Assembly: GCA_020072645.1 (NCBI GenBank)
Contig: JAIQGK010000005.1
Span: forward strand, 248,001 to 312,000
DNA from: Terriglobia bacterium
Lineage (GTDB): Bacteria > Acidobacteriota > Terriglobia > Terriglobales > Acidobacteriaceae
Length of the DNA: 64,000 bases
Direction: 5' to 3'
Shown one piece after another: positions 37,106-45,287 of the stretch (the first letter of the stretch is position 1; each line of letters starts with the position of its first letter). Under the pieces are notes generated by a model. The model did no database searches. It saw only the letters and a program-made list of their open reading frames with translations, and had not been told where the DNA came from. The translations under genes were made by a program, and so were the position numbers.

Positions 37106-38152
37106 ATGCGAAGCGCGATTTACTATCCACACACCACCATTAAAAGCCCTGATCTTTTAAAAAGATGCTTGATGCTTTGGGACCGCGTGAAAGTCATCGT
37201 ACCTTGGGACACTTATCATATCAACTACGACTCTCGAGTCGAACAGGAAGCATTCGAGCTTATCGGAGTTCGGCATTATCCGACGCAGACGGAACGAGAA
37301 GCCACGCATCAAATGGTGCGAGACTTCGTAAAAAGGCCGCTACCTCTCGCTTTCTCATACCGCTCGGTTCAAGACCCGAATGAGATTTATGAAGTATATC
37401 CGCAAAAGCTTTTGCCAAAGACTTGGGAACTACTCCAAGGCCGCGGACTTGCTAAAGACACCAAAGTAATGCGCCGTCGTTCTACATATTTGGCTGCGGA
37501 GCCAACAGGTCTCGCATTGATGGGCCTTTTAGCCGATTGCTGCGCCGGAGAAACATTTGCCCGCATCACGGATCGTTCCGCAGCATATGCGGGCCTCGCA
37601 GGATTATTGACAGCTTCTGAAGAAAGTGACGTAGCCAGCGCGCGAGAAGAACTCCTACCCGTAAGTATTGAAATCGCCAATGTTGAGGATCTTCCTTTAA
37701 AAACATGGCTCGACCTTCGGCGCAGGGAAGAATCCGCTTCGGACGGAGCTTCAATTCGGCAGCTGCGGCACAATCTTCTTGATAAATTGGAAGACCACGC
37801 AAAAAAGCTTGCGGCACACAAGGATTCGGCACGTGAAGAGCTCAAGCGACAATTTCAACAGGATATGAAAGATGACTACAGGGAGATGAAAGAAGCTCTA
37901 AAGCTTGAAGGCTCTCAAATTCTAACTAGCAAGGAAGTTCTCTTATCTGTTATTGGCGGAATAGCCACCCTAGGCTTATTGGCTGGCCACGTTGCAGTGC
38001 CTATGCCAGATGTTGTTACAAGTGCTGGCGCTGCGGCCACTATAGGCGGCTTAATAGGCTCTCGGTCTAAATTTGCAAGTACACGCCGCAAGATATTGAA
38101 AGAACATCCAATGGCATACTTCTATGAGGCGGCAGGAGGAATACGGTGGTGA
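37106..38152 (+). CDS. Coiled-coil membrane protein, possibly DUF6236-like
   Basis: 348 residues with a strong AAGGAGG ribosome site. The start AIYYPHTTIKSPDLLKRCLMLWDRVKVIVPWD recalls the DUF6236 pattern (YYP...LYWD...IVP), which I cannot confirm. Residues 210-265 form a charged coiled coil (DKLEDHAKKLAAHKDSAREELKRQFQQDMKDDYREMKEAL). Two hydrophobic stretches near 285-300 and 308-325 follow. The C terminus is basic. It lies 142 bases after the DUF2971 gene on the same strand, so they may be partners in one system. Confidence 0.7.
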   Translation: MRSAIYYPHTTIKSPDLLKRCLMLWDRVKVIVPWDTYHINYDSRVEQEAFELIGVRHYPTQTEREATHQMVRDFVKRPLPLAFSYRSVQDPNEIYEVYPQKLLPKTWELLQGRGLAKDTKVMRRRSTYLAAEPTGLALMGLLADCCAGETFARITDRSAAYAGLAGLLTASEESDVASAREELLPVSIEIANVEDLPLKTWLDLRRREESASDGASIRQLRHNLLDKLEDHAKKLAAHKDSAREELKRQFQQDMKDDYREMKEALKLEGSQILTSKEVLLSVIGGIATLGLLAGHVAVPMPDVVTSAGAAATIGGLIGSRSKFASTRRKILKEHPMAYFYEAAGGIRW

Positions 38153-38184
38153 GACCTGAGAGCCTCCCTCGTGGAACCGAAGAA

Positions 38185-38943
38185 TTATTTAAACAAAGAC
38201 GTACGGTGATATTCCAAGCAATCTTCATCGGGTAGAAATCTTCCCGGCAAACTGATCCGCTGGCCTTCAAGATCCAGCAAACCCACACGATGCAGCGGAA
38301 CAGGATTGGCTTTCTTCAGCCGCTTGGAAATTAGCAATCGGCTATCTGCATCCACGCTGATCAATCCGCGATCAAACGCGCGGTCATGCAAGACGCACAA
38401 GCAAAACCCATTGCGCGGATCGGCCCGCAACTCGACTGAAACCTTCCAAGGAATAATGTGGCTCGCGTTGAGCAATGAGCGGACTTCAAGTCCGCAAAAT
38501 GAGCACTTAAATCCATAACTTGCCAAGACCGATCTGCTGAAGAAGCTTTGCACCAAGCGCATGGGACGGGTCAATTGCTTTTCGGTAGGCCCCTCGGGCA
38601 AAGTAGGCTCCGTTTCCAGCGCCGCCTCTACCGGAACGGAAAAGCGGTTGAACTCTTCTTCGCTCTGCTCGGCCACACTATTTGGTGCAGCCTCAAACTC
38701 TTCCCAAATCGCGCGGTCCAAACTGCTTACGTTCCCCAATCCTTTTATGTTTCTTTTCTTCTGTGCGGGATCAAGGCTCGCAAAATTGACCAGCTTCATG
38801 GCTACAGCACTTGGAGTCCGGCCAATCGTCTTCGCAAACGCGACGATGCTCGGATTCGTGCTATGGAGTTTGCCAAACGGAATCCGGCAATAGAGGTTAA
38901 AGCAGGCTAACGCTTGCTCTCGGGTCCAGTTCTGGTTTCTCAA
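38185..38943 (-). CDS. HNH endonuclease (HNH_2 type)
   Basis: 252 residues from TTG 38943 with a strong AAGGAG site four bases before. The N terminus (NWTREQALACFNLYCRIPFGKLHS, NPSIVAFAKTIGRTPSAVAMKLVNFASLDP) looks like a helix-turn-helix DNA-binding unit. The C-terminal HNH domain shows CSFCGL, LLNASHIIPW, DPRNGFCLCVLHDRAFDRGLI. Such proteins include Sau/Mcr-like restriction endonucleases. It is convergent with the coiled-coil gene (32 bases between stops), so a three-gene defence islet with the DUF2971 gene is conceivable, though not shown. Confidence 0.85.
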   Translation of the reverse strand: MRNQNWTREQALACFNLYCRIPFGKLHSTNPSIVAFAKTIGRTPSAVAMKLVNFASLDPAQKKRNIKGLGNVSSLDRAIWEEFEAAPNSVAEQSEEEFNRFSVPVEAALETEPTLPEGPTEKQLTRPMRLVQSFFSRSVLASYGFKCSFCGLEVRSLLNASHIIPWKVSVELRADPRNGFCLCVLHDRAFDRGLISVDADSRLLISKRLKKANPVPLHRVGLLDLEGQRISLPGRFLPDEDCLEYHRTSLFK

Positions 38944-38995
38944 ATATCTCCTTCGGCGCGCAAGGGCTTGCGTCCACCATTTCTAAATTTGCATG

Positions 38996-39154
38996 CTAAA
39001 GCTCTTTAATATGGCTCACGACGCGTCCGCTAAGAACATCTTGGAGATCTCTGGCCAACGCCCTTAATTCATCTTGTACCGTGGGATGAACAGCCTTCCC
39101 TTCAAGTACCTCAACCAAATTCTCCATGAACCGTGGATCGTGTGAACGTATCAC
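38996..39154 (-). CDS. Small acidic ORF upstream of HNH gene
   Basis: 52 residues from GTG 39154 (GGAG 11 bases upstream), or 43 from ATG 39127. The sequence reads IRSHDPRFMENLVEVLEGK then AVHPTVQDELRALARDLQDVLSGRVVSHIKEL, an amphipathic helical protein. It ends 52 bases before the HNH gene on the same strand, so it could be a small partner of that nuclease (for example an immunity or regulatory factor). The family is not recognised and the start is uncertain; it may be the tail of a broken gene. Confidence 0.35.
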   Translation of the reverse strand: MIRSHDPRFMENLVEVLEGKAVHPTVQDELRALARDLQDVLSGRVVSHIKEL

Positions 39155-39317
39155 GGTCTGGGTGCGCTCCGATGCTACTTAATATAAGTTTGTCATTTAG
39201 ACCTGCTCACTTGGTTATGACTTGCCCGCAATCGTCTGAAAACCAGAGCATTCCTTCAGCGCGAGTTTACCCTGGCTGTGACTTCAAGGCGACAGAATTT
39301 ATTTCGTCCATTACTCG

Positions 39318-39486
39318 CAACTCGCGGTACTCGGCTTTTTCTCTCTGTTCTATTCGCGCATTTTCGCGTTAATTCGCGCATCGCTCCTGCTCTTCTCCGT
39401 GTCTCCGTGCCTCCGTGGTGAAGATGGGTTTCCATTCGCGTCATTCGCGGCCACTCCCGCTCTTCTCCGCGTCTCCGCGGTGAAGA
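39318..39486. repeat. Block of family B and C interspersed repeats
   Basis: Within the gene-free stretch 39155-39494: TTCGCGCATTTTCGCG then TTAATTCGCGCATCG (39352-39386, family C), CTCCGTGTCTCCGTGCCTCC then GTGGTGAAG (39395-39423, family B), TTCGCGTCATTCGCGGCC (39434-39451, C) and CTCCGCGTCTCCGCGGTGAAG (39464-39484, B). The same units, on the other strand, are read as protein inside the neighbouring gene. The rest of the gap shows no feature. Confidence 0.65.
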
Positions 39487-39494
39487 CCTTCCCG

Positions 39495-41003
39495 TCACGA
39501 GTGATCGCCCAATTTTTTCACCACCTTGCTCAGCTCAATCACCTCCAGCCACTCCGGACAATCCGGCCAATTATGTTTCCAGCACACAATCGCATGGCAT
39601 CCCCTGGGATTATGCCGATGCAATTTGAAATTCCGGCTGTAGATCTCCAGTTCAATAAACACCAGTTCCCACTTTCCCGGCGCCACCTCTCGTTTGGCCT
39701 CGCAATCGGGAAACGCCGCCTGCAACCGCTCCACCCGGAACCCTAGGTCCGCCGCCACAATCCCGAACAGAAACAACACTCCTAGCTCGTTCGTCGGCGC
39801 GTGCGCCATCGCCGCCAGCCCTAGCGGTTCGCCATACACCACCGGACGCCCGCATGGCTCTTGCCCGGCGTATGCCCCGTTTCTATCCAGCAGCGAATGC
39901 ATTTCCTCTGTGTTGCTTTGTGCCCTTGTTGGTTCAAGATTTTGTGGTTCAAGGTTTTGATTCGCGTCGATTTGCGTTCTTTGTGTCGCCATTAATATCT
40001 CGATCGCCAGCGCCGCCGCCACGACTTTTCCCAACCTCATCCCGCCCCGCTGCCGATCAGTGTTATCAGTGGCCATCAGTGGTTGGTATTCGGTCTCCGC
40101 TGTTCGGTAGGTTTTTCTTTCCTCTTCCTCTGCGCTCCTTTGCAGTTCCCGGTTGTCATTCGTGTCCATTCGCGTTAATTCGCGGCCAACCGCTCCGATC
40201 TGCGTTTCTCTGCGCGAATCTGCGGCAACTATGCTTTCCTCCGTGATCCTCTGTGGTTCAAGGTCTTGCCCTTGGTTTTGATTTTGGTTTTGATCTTGCC
40301 AACTGCTGCCTTCTAATTGCCAACTGCTCTCCTCTGGCTGAATGCTTCTTTGCGATTGCTGCGTGCTTCTCTGTGCCGCCATTAATATCTCGATCGCCAG
40401 CGCCGCCGCCACGACTTTTCCCAACCTCATCCCGCCCCGCTGCCGATCAGTGTTATCAGTGGCCATCAGTGGTTGGTATTCGGTCCCCGCTGTTCTCCGT
40501 GTCTCAGTGTCTCCGTGGTAGGTTTTTCTTTCCTTTTCCTTTGCGCGCTCTGCGTCCTTTGCGGTAAAAGGTTTGGCTGCTAGCTCTAACAGCGGAAATT
40601 TCCCCACCACGATCTTCACCACGTCCGCCCACTCCCGCTCCAGATGAAATTCCCTCACCAGCAACACAAACTTGTGTGCCATTTGGCTCCAGACGATGCG
40701 CGCGTGCAGCGTTCCCGCATGATGCACCCCATATTCGGAATACTCCGCGCGGCTCGGCAGCCGGCCCAGCTTGCGTACCACGCGCGCCCAATCCAGCGTC
40801 AGCGCATTTACGTCCAGCGCGCCGCCTCGCGGCCCGGGCTCCAGCCCCGCAGCTCGGACTGCCTGCCTCATCCCACGGAAATGTTTGTACACCTGATACC
40901 AACTGATCTTCGACGCCCGCCGAAACTCCGCCTGGCTCGGCGCGCGTCCCAGTCTCTCCGAGCATTTCTTGATCGCCGCAATAATCTCGTCTCGTTTGTG
41001 CAT
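39495..41003 (-). CDS. Homing-endonuclease-associated-repeat protein with repeat-built linker
   Basis: 502 residues from ATG 41003 (GGAGG site). Residues 1-58 (KRDEIIAAIKKCSERLGRAPSQAEFRR, YKHFRGMRQAVRAAGL) and about 70-125 are two homing-endonuclease-associated (HNH_repeat-like) DNA-binding units. Residues 400-502 resemble a nuclease-like domain (DCEAKRE, WELVFIELEIYSRNF, GCHAIVCWKHNWPDCP). Between them, 145-365 is low-complexity and encoded by the intergenic repeat families read in frame (FTAKDAERAKEKERK, YHGDTETRRTAG, LTRMDTNDNREL) plus a 36-residue duplication (174-209 and 304-339). Probably a DNA-binding nuclease; target unknown. Confidence 0.75.
   Translation of the reverse strand: MHKRDEIIAAIKKCSERLGRAPSQAEFRRASKISWYQVYKHFRGMRQAVRAAGLEPGPRGGALDVNALTLDWARVVRKLGRLPSRAEYSEYGVHHAGTLHARIVWSQMAHKFVLLVREFHLEREWADVVKIVVGKFPLLELAAKPFTAKDAERAKEKERKTYHGDTETRRTAGTEYQPLMATDNTDRQRGGMRLGKVVAAALAIEILMAAQRSTQQSQRSIQPEESSWQLEGSSWQDQNQNQNQGQDLEPQRITEESIVAADSRRETQIGAVGRELTRMDTNDNRELQRSAEEEERKTYRTAETEYQPLMATDNTDRQRGGMRLGKVVAAALAIEILMATQRTQIDANQNLEPQNLEPTRAQSNTEEMHSLLDRNGAYAGQEPCGRPVVYGEPLGLAAMAHAPTNELGVLFLFGIVAADLGFRVERLQAAFPDCEAKREVAPGKWELVFIELEIYSRNFKLHRHNPRGCHAIVCWKHNWPDCPEWLEVIELSKVVKKLGDHS
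39987..40105. repeat. 119-base direct repeat, copy 1
   Basis: Identical to 40377-40495 except one base (T at 40095, C at 40485). The offset is 390 bases, a multiple of three, so the duplication keeps the reading frame of the surrounding gene and encodes TEYQPLMATDNTDRQRGG then MRLGKVVAAALAIEILMA. Near-identity implies a recent event or gene conversion. Confidence 0.9.
40377..40495. repeat. 119-base direct repeat, copy 2
   Basis: Second copy of the in-frame duplication; see copy 1 at 39987. The sequence between the copies is a Gln/Ser/Glu-rich coding stretch (QDQNQNQNQGQ) plus family C units. Confidence 0.9.
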
Positions 41004-41021
41004 GTTGCCTCCAATAAGAAA

Positions 41022-41043
41022 GGCCACCCATTTTTGGGTGGCC
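41022..41043 (-). terminator. Hairpin in leader of the homing-endonuclease-repeat gene
   Basis: On the minus strand GGCCACCCA and TGGGTGGCC (9 perfect pairs, AAAA loop) are followed by TTTCTTATT and then, without a gap, by the GGAGG ribosome site of the gene starting at 41003. It has the form of an intrinsic terminator placed in the 5' leader, so it could act as an attenuator or block read-through from upstream. Confidence 0.6.
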
Positions 41044-41105
41044 CGATTTCAAAATTGTTCTTGAGTCAATAACTCAAACACTCATCTCCCGCGAGGCAAG
41101 TGTCA

Positions 41106-41203
41106 GGGCGCGGCTTCAGTCGCGCCGTCAGTGCCTTAACAAGAATTGGGCTTCAGCCCTTGAGCTGTTGTTGTGTTTTGTGGCACCGGCACTCTTGCCG
41201 GTG
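41106..41203. repeat. Cluster of REP-like hairpins
   Basis: Three hairpins in 98 bases: GGCGCG-gcttcagt-CGCGCC (41107-41126), GGGCTTCAGCCC (41148-41159) and CACCGGCA-ctct-TGCCGGTG (41184-41203) inside GTGGCACCGGCACTCTTGCC. The last recurs at 49811-49830 with a compensated base pair. The first two share a GGCTTCAG core. Confidence 0.65.
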
Positions 41204-41934
41204 AAAATTAACTTCCGACGTTTACTTAAATGACGCGAACTTAGTTGGAATGACGTGGAGCGCAGGCGCCCTCGCCCTCAACATGCCATCCCGAACCCCA
41301 AGGTCGAGCCTTCGGTGAGACCGCAGTGGTGAGGGATCTGCTCCCGCTACTGTATGGCGTGAGCCAACAACGCGTCAGCTATTCAAATCGATGGGATTCC
41401 AAAGACAGCTTGACGTAGACCGCAGACGCCTCGCCTGCGTTTTTCTTGAATTTGAGGAATCAGATCAATGAACGCAGCTTAAACACAAAAGCTAACGGCC
41501 AATTGCTATTTGCTAATTGCTTTTTCGAATGCAGCTGGACACAAAAGCTAAGAGCTAAAGGCTAGGAGCTAGTAGCTGCTTCTACCCACACCACGGCCCC
41601 CAACCAGGATGGCCGTCGCAGCCAAGCGTGCCCATCCAACTGGCACACTCCAGGATCCTCGGGGCCGCGGTAACTTGTGGACGAAACGGTGGCCCACTGA
41701 CCGCAGAGTTGCAGGCCTTTTTCCGCTTTTCACGGTCCTCCAATCTTCCGGAGGTTCGCCGGCGCCGCTCCCGGCTAGCTTTGCCTACTATAGCGAATGT
41801 GACACGAACAAGTCAATAGTTTTCTTCTTTAAATTCAATTATTTAGAGTCTGATAACGCGTTCAATCCGTCAAGCTGATCGCATTATTTCAACCACCTGA
41901 TCTGCCCATTTCACAGCGCCTCATCGAATGCCTT
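41204..41934. other. Gene-free stretch with degenerate repeats
   Basis: No convincing gene. It contains a terminator-like CGCAGACGCCTCGCCTGCG with TTTTTC (41420-41445), copies of the GGCATCCCGAA-type repeat near 41287 and the GCTAAGAGCTAAAGGCTAGG repeat near 41545-41575 that recurs at 52900-52935. The open frame at 41609-41878 has composition unlike the neighbouring genes and is not accepted. Confidence 0.5.
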
Positions 41935-42582
41935 TTATTTGGCTTTGAGCGCGGCGCAGGCGGCGTTGAACTCTGACTTGCTGCCTTCATGCAGGGTCAG
42001 CGGCACCACCTCCTGTATGTAAGGACGCATATGGTGGTTGGTGACCAGAGCGCCGCCGGGATCGAAAGCGCGGTTGAGCGAGCCATGGTCGTCAAGCACA
42101 AGGTCAGGGTTGTTCCACTTGCCGCGGAACTCAAGTGACGGATCGGTCCTGCCGCTGAAGGTCGAGTAATAGGAAGCATAAAGATGCGCCGTCTTGCCCT
42201 GGAGATCGATGCCGTGAGGGTTTTGAAAGTCGCCGCCGAGGCGGAGCTTGTATTGCTCTCCACGCGGGGTGCAAATCACGGCGGTGCCGGAAACATGCGT
42301 CAGTCCCATGTGCCTGCCCGTCCTGGGAGAAAAGGTCACCAACACGGCGTAGTCGCCGGCGAGCTTGGAATGCATCTGTCCCCAGCCCGTCCACTGCGGG
42401 ATGATATGGAAATGGCCGCCCATGTAGAACCCCCAAGGAGCCACAATCGCCATGACGCCCCCTAGCACCACAACGGCGAACACAAGCGCGCCCAGCACCT
42501 GCACCACGCATCCCGGCCCAGCCTTGCGTCGGCCAGGCGGCGTGGGCAAAAGCAAAGACGCGGAATTCTCACGGTACTCCAT
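41935..42582 (-). CDS. Single-pass membrane protein, unknown
   Basis: 215 residues. A cytoplasmic basic segment (PGRRKAGPG) precedes one membrane helix (about 27-50, VVQVLGALVFAVVVLGGVMAIVAP). The extracytoplasmic part has WTGWGQMHSKLAGDYAVLVTFSPR, GTAVICTPRGEQYKLRLGGDFQN and SLNRAFDPGGALV. The family is not recognised. No ribosome site is obvious, but the frame is uniform and codon use matches the neighbours. It is divergent from the molybdate-type operon, with the operator region between them. Confidence 0.65.
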   Translation of the reverse strand: MEYRENSASLLLPTPPGRRKAGPGCVVQVLGALVFAVVVLGGVMAIVAPWGFYMGGHFHIIPQWTGWGQMHSKLAGDYAVLVTFSPRTGRHMGLTHVSGTAVICTPRGEQYKLRLGGDFQNPHGIDLQGKTAHLYASYYSTFSGRTDPSLEFRGKWNNPDLVLDDHGSLNRAFDPGGALVTNHHMRPYIQEVVPLTLHEGSKSEFNAACAALKAK

Positions 42583-42631
42583 GGCGGCAGTAAGTGTATC
42601 GCAATGCGGCTGCTGGATTCGTAACGGTTAG

Positions 42632-42666
42632 ATACGATTGACAGTATCGGTTTGAATCGTATTTAA
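42632..42666 (+). promoter_or_regulatory. Promoter with symmetrical operator before ABC operon
   Basis: A consensus -35 TTGACA (42638-42643) is followed after 16 bases by a -10-like TATTTA (42660-42665). Perfect inverted 8-base arms ATACGATT (42632-42639) and AATCGTAT (42655-42662) overlap both boxes, the geometry of a repressor site. The regulated operon starts at 42695. The HTH-Mop protein encoded at 45288 is the nearest candidate regulator. Confidence 0.6.
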
Positions 42667-42694
42667 TCATACATCTCAGAAGGAGCGACTTCGA

Positions 42695-43726
42695 GTGCAG
42701 CTTTCCGCCGATTTACCTGCACGATCATCCGCCGCCCTGACGCGACGCCGGCTTCTTGCTCATGCCGCGACCTTCGGCGTCGGCGCGGCCCTGGGCTTTC
42801 GACCGTTGTCAGCTCTGGCGGAGTCATTGTCGCCGCTCGACGTGGCGTACGCTGGCTCAATGGGATCGCTGATGGAAGGCCCGTTGAAATCTTCCGCAGC
42901 GCAAACTCTGAAGCTCGATCTCCATGGCCGCGCCCAGGGTTCCAACGCATTGGCGCAGTTGATCGTCGGCGGCAGCATTCGTCCGGACGTTTTTATCTCC
43001 GTCACACCTGCTCCCGTGCTGACCGTGCTGCGCGCCGGCAAAGCTGAAAGCGCGCATCCCATCGCTCGCACAGAGATGGTGATTGCCTACAGTCCGAAAA
43101 GTAAATTCGCAGAGAAGTTTGCCATCGCGGCGCGAATCGCGGGCAGCGAAATATTAGGCCCGCTCCCAGCCGGGATAAAGCAAGATCGCCGGCCTGCCCC
43201 TGCTGTTGCGTGGTGGCAACTGCTGCAGGAGCCCGGCTTGCGCTTCGGCCGCACCGATCCTGTTACTGATCCTCAGGGCCGCAACATTATTTTTACGCTG
43301 ATGCTGGCCGAGAAACTGCTTAGGCGTCCTGGACTGGCAGAGAAAATTCTTGGCCCCACAATCAACCCGCAGCAGATCTTTACCGAGCCCACAGTAATGG
43401 CTCGACTGCAAAGCGGCGAACTCGACGCCGCGTCCGCGTACAAGATCCAGCCCGGCCCTTTCAATCTTCCTTATGTCACTCTGCAACCAGAGATCAACCT
43501 GAGCGGAGAGCTCGTTCACACCGATCATCCTGAGATCAGCCTGACCGTAAACGGCAAAACGTATCAGCCTGAGCCGTTGATCTTTTACGCCGTGGCACTG
43601 AACGACGCGCCTAACAAAAGCGGCGCGGCCACTTTCGTCGAATGGCTCACAAGCGATGAAGCTCAAGCTATCTTCCGCGGTTATAACTATGATCCGCCGG
43701 GTTCGGCCTCTGGACTACACGCATGA
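42695..43726 (+). CDS. Molybdate/tungstate ABC substrate-binding protein (WtpA-like)
   Basis: 343 residues from GTG 42695 with AAGGAG nine bases before. A Tat-type signal (TRRRLLAHAATFGVGAALGF) follows an N-terminal extension. The binding domain has LDVAYAGSMGSLMEGPLK (45-62), GRAQGSNALAQLIVGG and RPDVFISVTPAPVL, and later DPVTDPQGRN and SGELDAASAYKIQP, typical of WtpA/ModA-like anion receptors. The stop overlaps the permease start by ATGA. Binds molybdate or tungstate in the periplasm; which of the two cannot be told. Confidence 0.85.
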   Translation: MQLSADLPARSSAALTRRRLLAHAATFGVGAALGFRPLSALAESLSPLDVAYAGSMGSLMEGPLKSSAAQTLKLDLHGRAQGSNALAQLIVGGSIRPDVFISVTPAPVLTVLRAGKAESAHPIARTEMVIAYSPKSKFAEKFAIAARIAGSEILGPLPAGIKQDRRPAPAVAWWQLLQEPGLRFGRTDPVTDPQGRNIIFTLMLAEKLLRRPGLAEKILGPTINPQQIFTEPTVMARLQSGELDAASAYKIQPGPFNLPYVTLQPEINLSGELVHTDHPEISLTVNGKTYQPEPLIFYAVALNDAPNKSGAATFVEWLTSDEAQAIFRGYNYDPPGSASGLHA

Positions 43727-44496
43727 GCAATCCACGCCACTGGATTGCCCGCACTGGCGCAGCGCTGTTCGCGCTTGCGCTGTTGTATCCATTCACCGCG
43801 CTCCTTGCTCACATCGGACCATGGCAGTGGGGCGCAGACGTTCGCGGTCCCGCGCTCGCGTCAGTCCGTGTCTCGCTTCTCCTCACTGGCGTTGCGATGC
43901 TACTCATCATCGCCGTGGGCACGCCGGTGGCTGCCTACATTGCGCGCTGCTCCACCCGAGAGCGTCTCTGGTGGCAGGCCATTTTGCTTGTACCCATTTT
44001 GCTTCCGCCGCTGGCACTCGGCATCCTGCTCACTCTCGCCTTCGGGCCTTATGGATCGGTCGGCGCGATGCTTGAGCATCTTGATCTGCGCTTGACCAAC
44101 AGCGCCGCCGCATTCATCGTCACGCAGGTTTATGTCGGCATGGGCTATTATGTTTTGGGCGCCGTCGCTGCGTTCGATTCCGTTCCTGCTATCCTGCAAA
44201 AACAGGCAGCGCTTCTTGGTCTCACTCCGCTGCAAGTTTTTCTGCGCGTCACGTTGCCGCTCTCCCGTCTTGGACTCGCCGTGGCGCTCAGCATCGCATG
44301 GGTGCGCGCCATCGGAGAATTCGGCGCTGTCGTCGTGACGGCTTATTATCCTTCAGGCATGCCGGTGCAACTCTGGGTCAATCTGCAAAGCTTTGGATTG
44401 CCCGCCGTGATGCCGCTGCTCGTCGTCTTTCTGGCCGTGGCTCTTCCGCTGCCATGGCTGGTGCATGTGCTGGCCCAGAGAAATCGCCATGCTTAA
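43723..44496 (+). CDS. Molybdate/tungstate ABC permease (ModB/WtpB-like)
   Basis: 257 residues, about six membrane helices. The permease EAA loop is seen as QKQAALLGLTPLQVFLRVTLPLSR near 165-188, preceded by a helix GYYVLGAVAAF, with ILLPPLALGILLTLAFGPYG near 90. Coupled to the binding protein (ATGA) and overlapping the ATPase gene by eight bases. Forms the membrane channel of the importer. Confidence 0.88.
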   Translation: MSNPRHWIARTGAALFALALLYPFTALLAHIGPWQWGADVRGPALASVRVSLLLTGVAMLLIIAVGTPVAAYIARCSTRERLWWQAILLVPILLPPLALGILLTLAFGPYGSVGAMLEHLDLRLTNSAAAFIVTQVYVGMGYYVLGAVAAFDSVPAILQKQAALLGLTPLQVFLRVTLPLSRLGLAVALSIAWVRAIGEFGAVVVTAYYPSGMPVQLWVNLQSFGLPAVMPLLVVFLAVALPLPWLVHVLAQRNRHA

Positions 44497-45196
44497 AGCG
44501 CACATCATCAAAAAACGCCGCGACCTCCAGGTCAACGTCACGCTTGAACTCGAACCTGGCAGATCCGTGGGATTGTTTGGCGCTTCCGGCGCGGGCAAGA
44601 GTACGGTGCTCGCATGCATCGCCGGCATTGAGCAGCCCGATGGCGGCTTTGTCCAACTCAACGGCCTGCAACTCTTCCCGCCGTCGCTGCCGTTGCACCA
44701 CCGTCCGCTCGGCTATCTCACGCAGGATCCCGGCCTTTTTCCTCACCTGAGCGTGAGCAAAAATATTTCATTCGGTATCTCCCGGGAAACAGCCGGGTCC
44801 GCTGAACAACAGCAGTGGATCGCCACTTTGCGTGACCGCCTTCAGCTCAGCGCTCTTTGGAACGCGCCCGCATCTCTGATCTCCGGCGGACAGGCACGCC
44901 GCGTCGCTCTGGCCCGCATGCTCGCGCGCAAGCCGCCGCTCGTCCTGCTCGACGAACCTTTTGCCGGGCTCGACCGCCAGCTTGTCCGCGAGCTGATTGA
45001 CGATCTCATCTTCTGGAGCCGGCAGATCGGCTTCAGCATGATCGCCGTCGATCATCAGGCTGAAGTGCTCAAACGCCTTTGCCCGCAACAGGCCATAGTA
45101 ATCGAGCAAGGCAAAATCGTGCAGCGCTGCTGTTGGACTGAGCTTTACCGCGCGCCGGCAACGCCGCTGCTCGGATCATTGCTGGCGCCGTTATGA
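44489..45196 (+). CDS. ABC ATPase ModC-like, without TOBE domain
   Basis: 235 residues from ATG 44489; an in-frame ATG at 44465 would add eight residues. Walker A GASGAGKST near 40, Q-loop GYLTQDPGLFPHLSV, signature LISGGQARRVALAR, Walker B LVLLDEPFAGLD, H-loop AVDHQAE. ModC proteins usually carry about 120 more residues with a TOBE/Mop regulatory domain at the C terminus; it is absent here. The Mop domain is instead found in the separate downstream gene. Energises anion import. Confidence 0.88.
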   Translation: MLKAHIIKKRRDLQVNVTLELEPGRSVGLFGASGAGKSTVLACIAGIEQPDGGFVQLNGLQLFPPSLPLHHRPLGYLTQDPGLFPHLSVSKNISFGISRETAGSAEQQQWIATLRDRLQLSALWNAPASLISGGQARRVALARMLARKPPLVLLDEPFAGLDRQLVRELIDDLIFWSRQIGFSMIAVDHQAEVLKRLCPQQAIVIEQGKIVQRCCWTELYRAPATPLLGSLLAPL

Positions 45197-45287
45197 AAAT
45201 AAATGAAATCGTGGACCGTAGCCGCCCCCGGCTGCGCGGAAGTGCTTTCTGGTCCGAGCATCATTTACAGAAGGAAGGAGTAGACAC

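Noticed and set aside
36972-37160. Short frame between the DUF2971 and coiled-coil genes
   Set aside because: Overlaps the start of the well supported downstream gene and lacks a ribosome site.
41609-41878. 89-codon plus-strand frame in the large gene-free gap
   Set aside because: No ribosome site, composition unlike other genes here, and an AT-rich tail.
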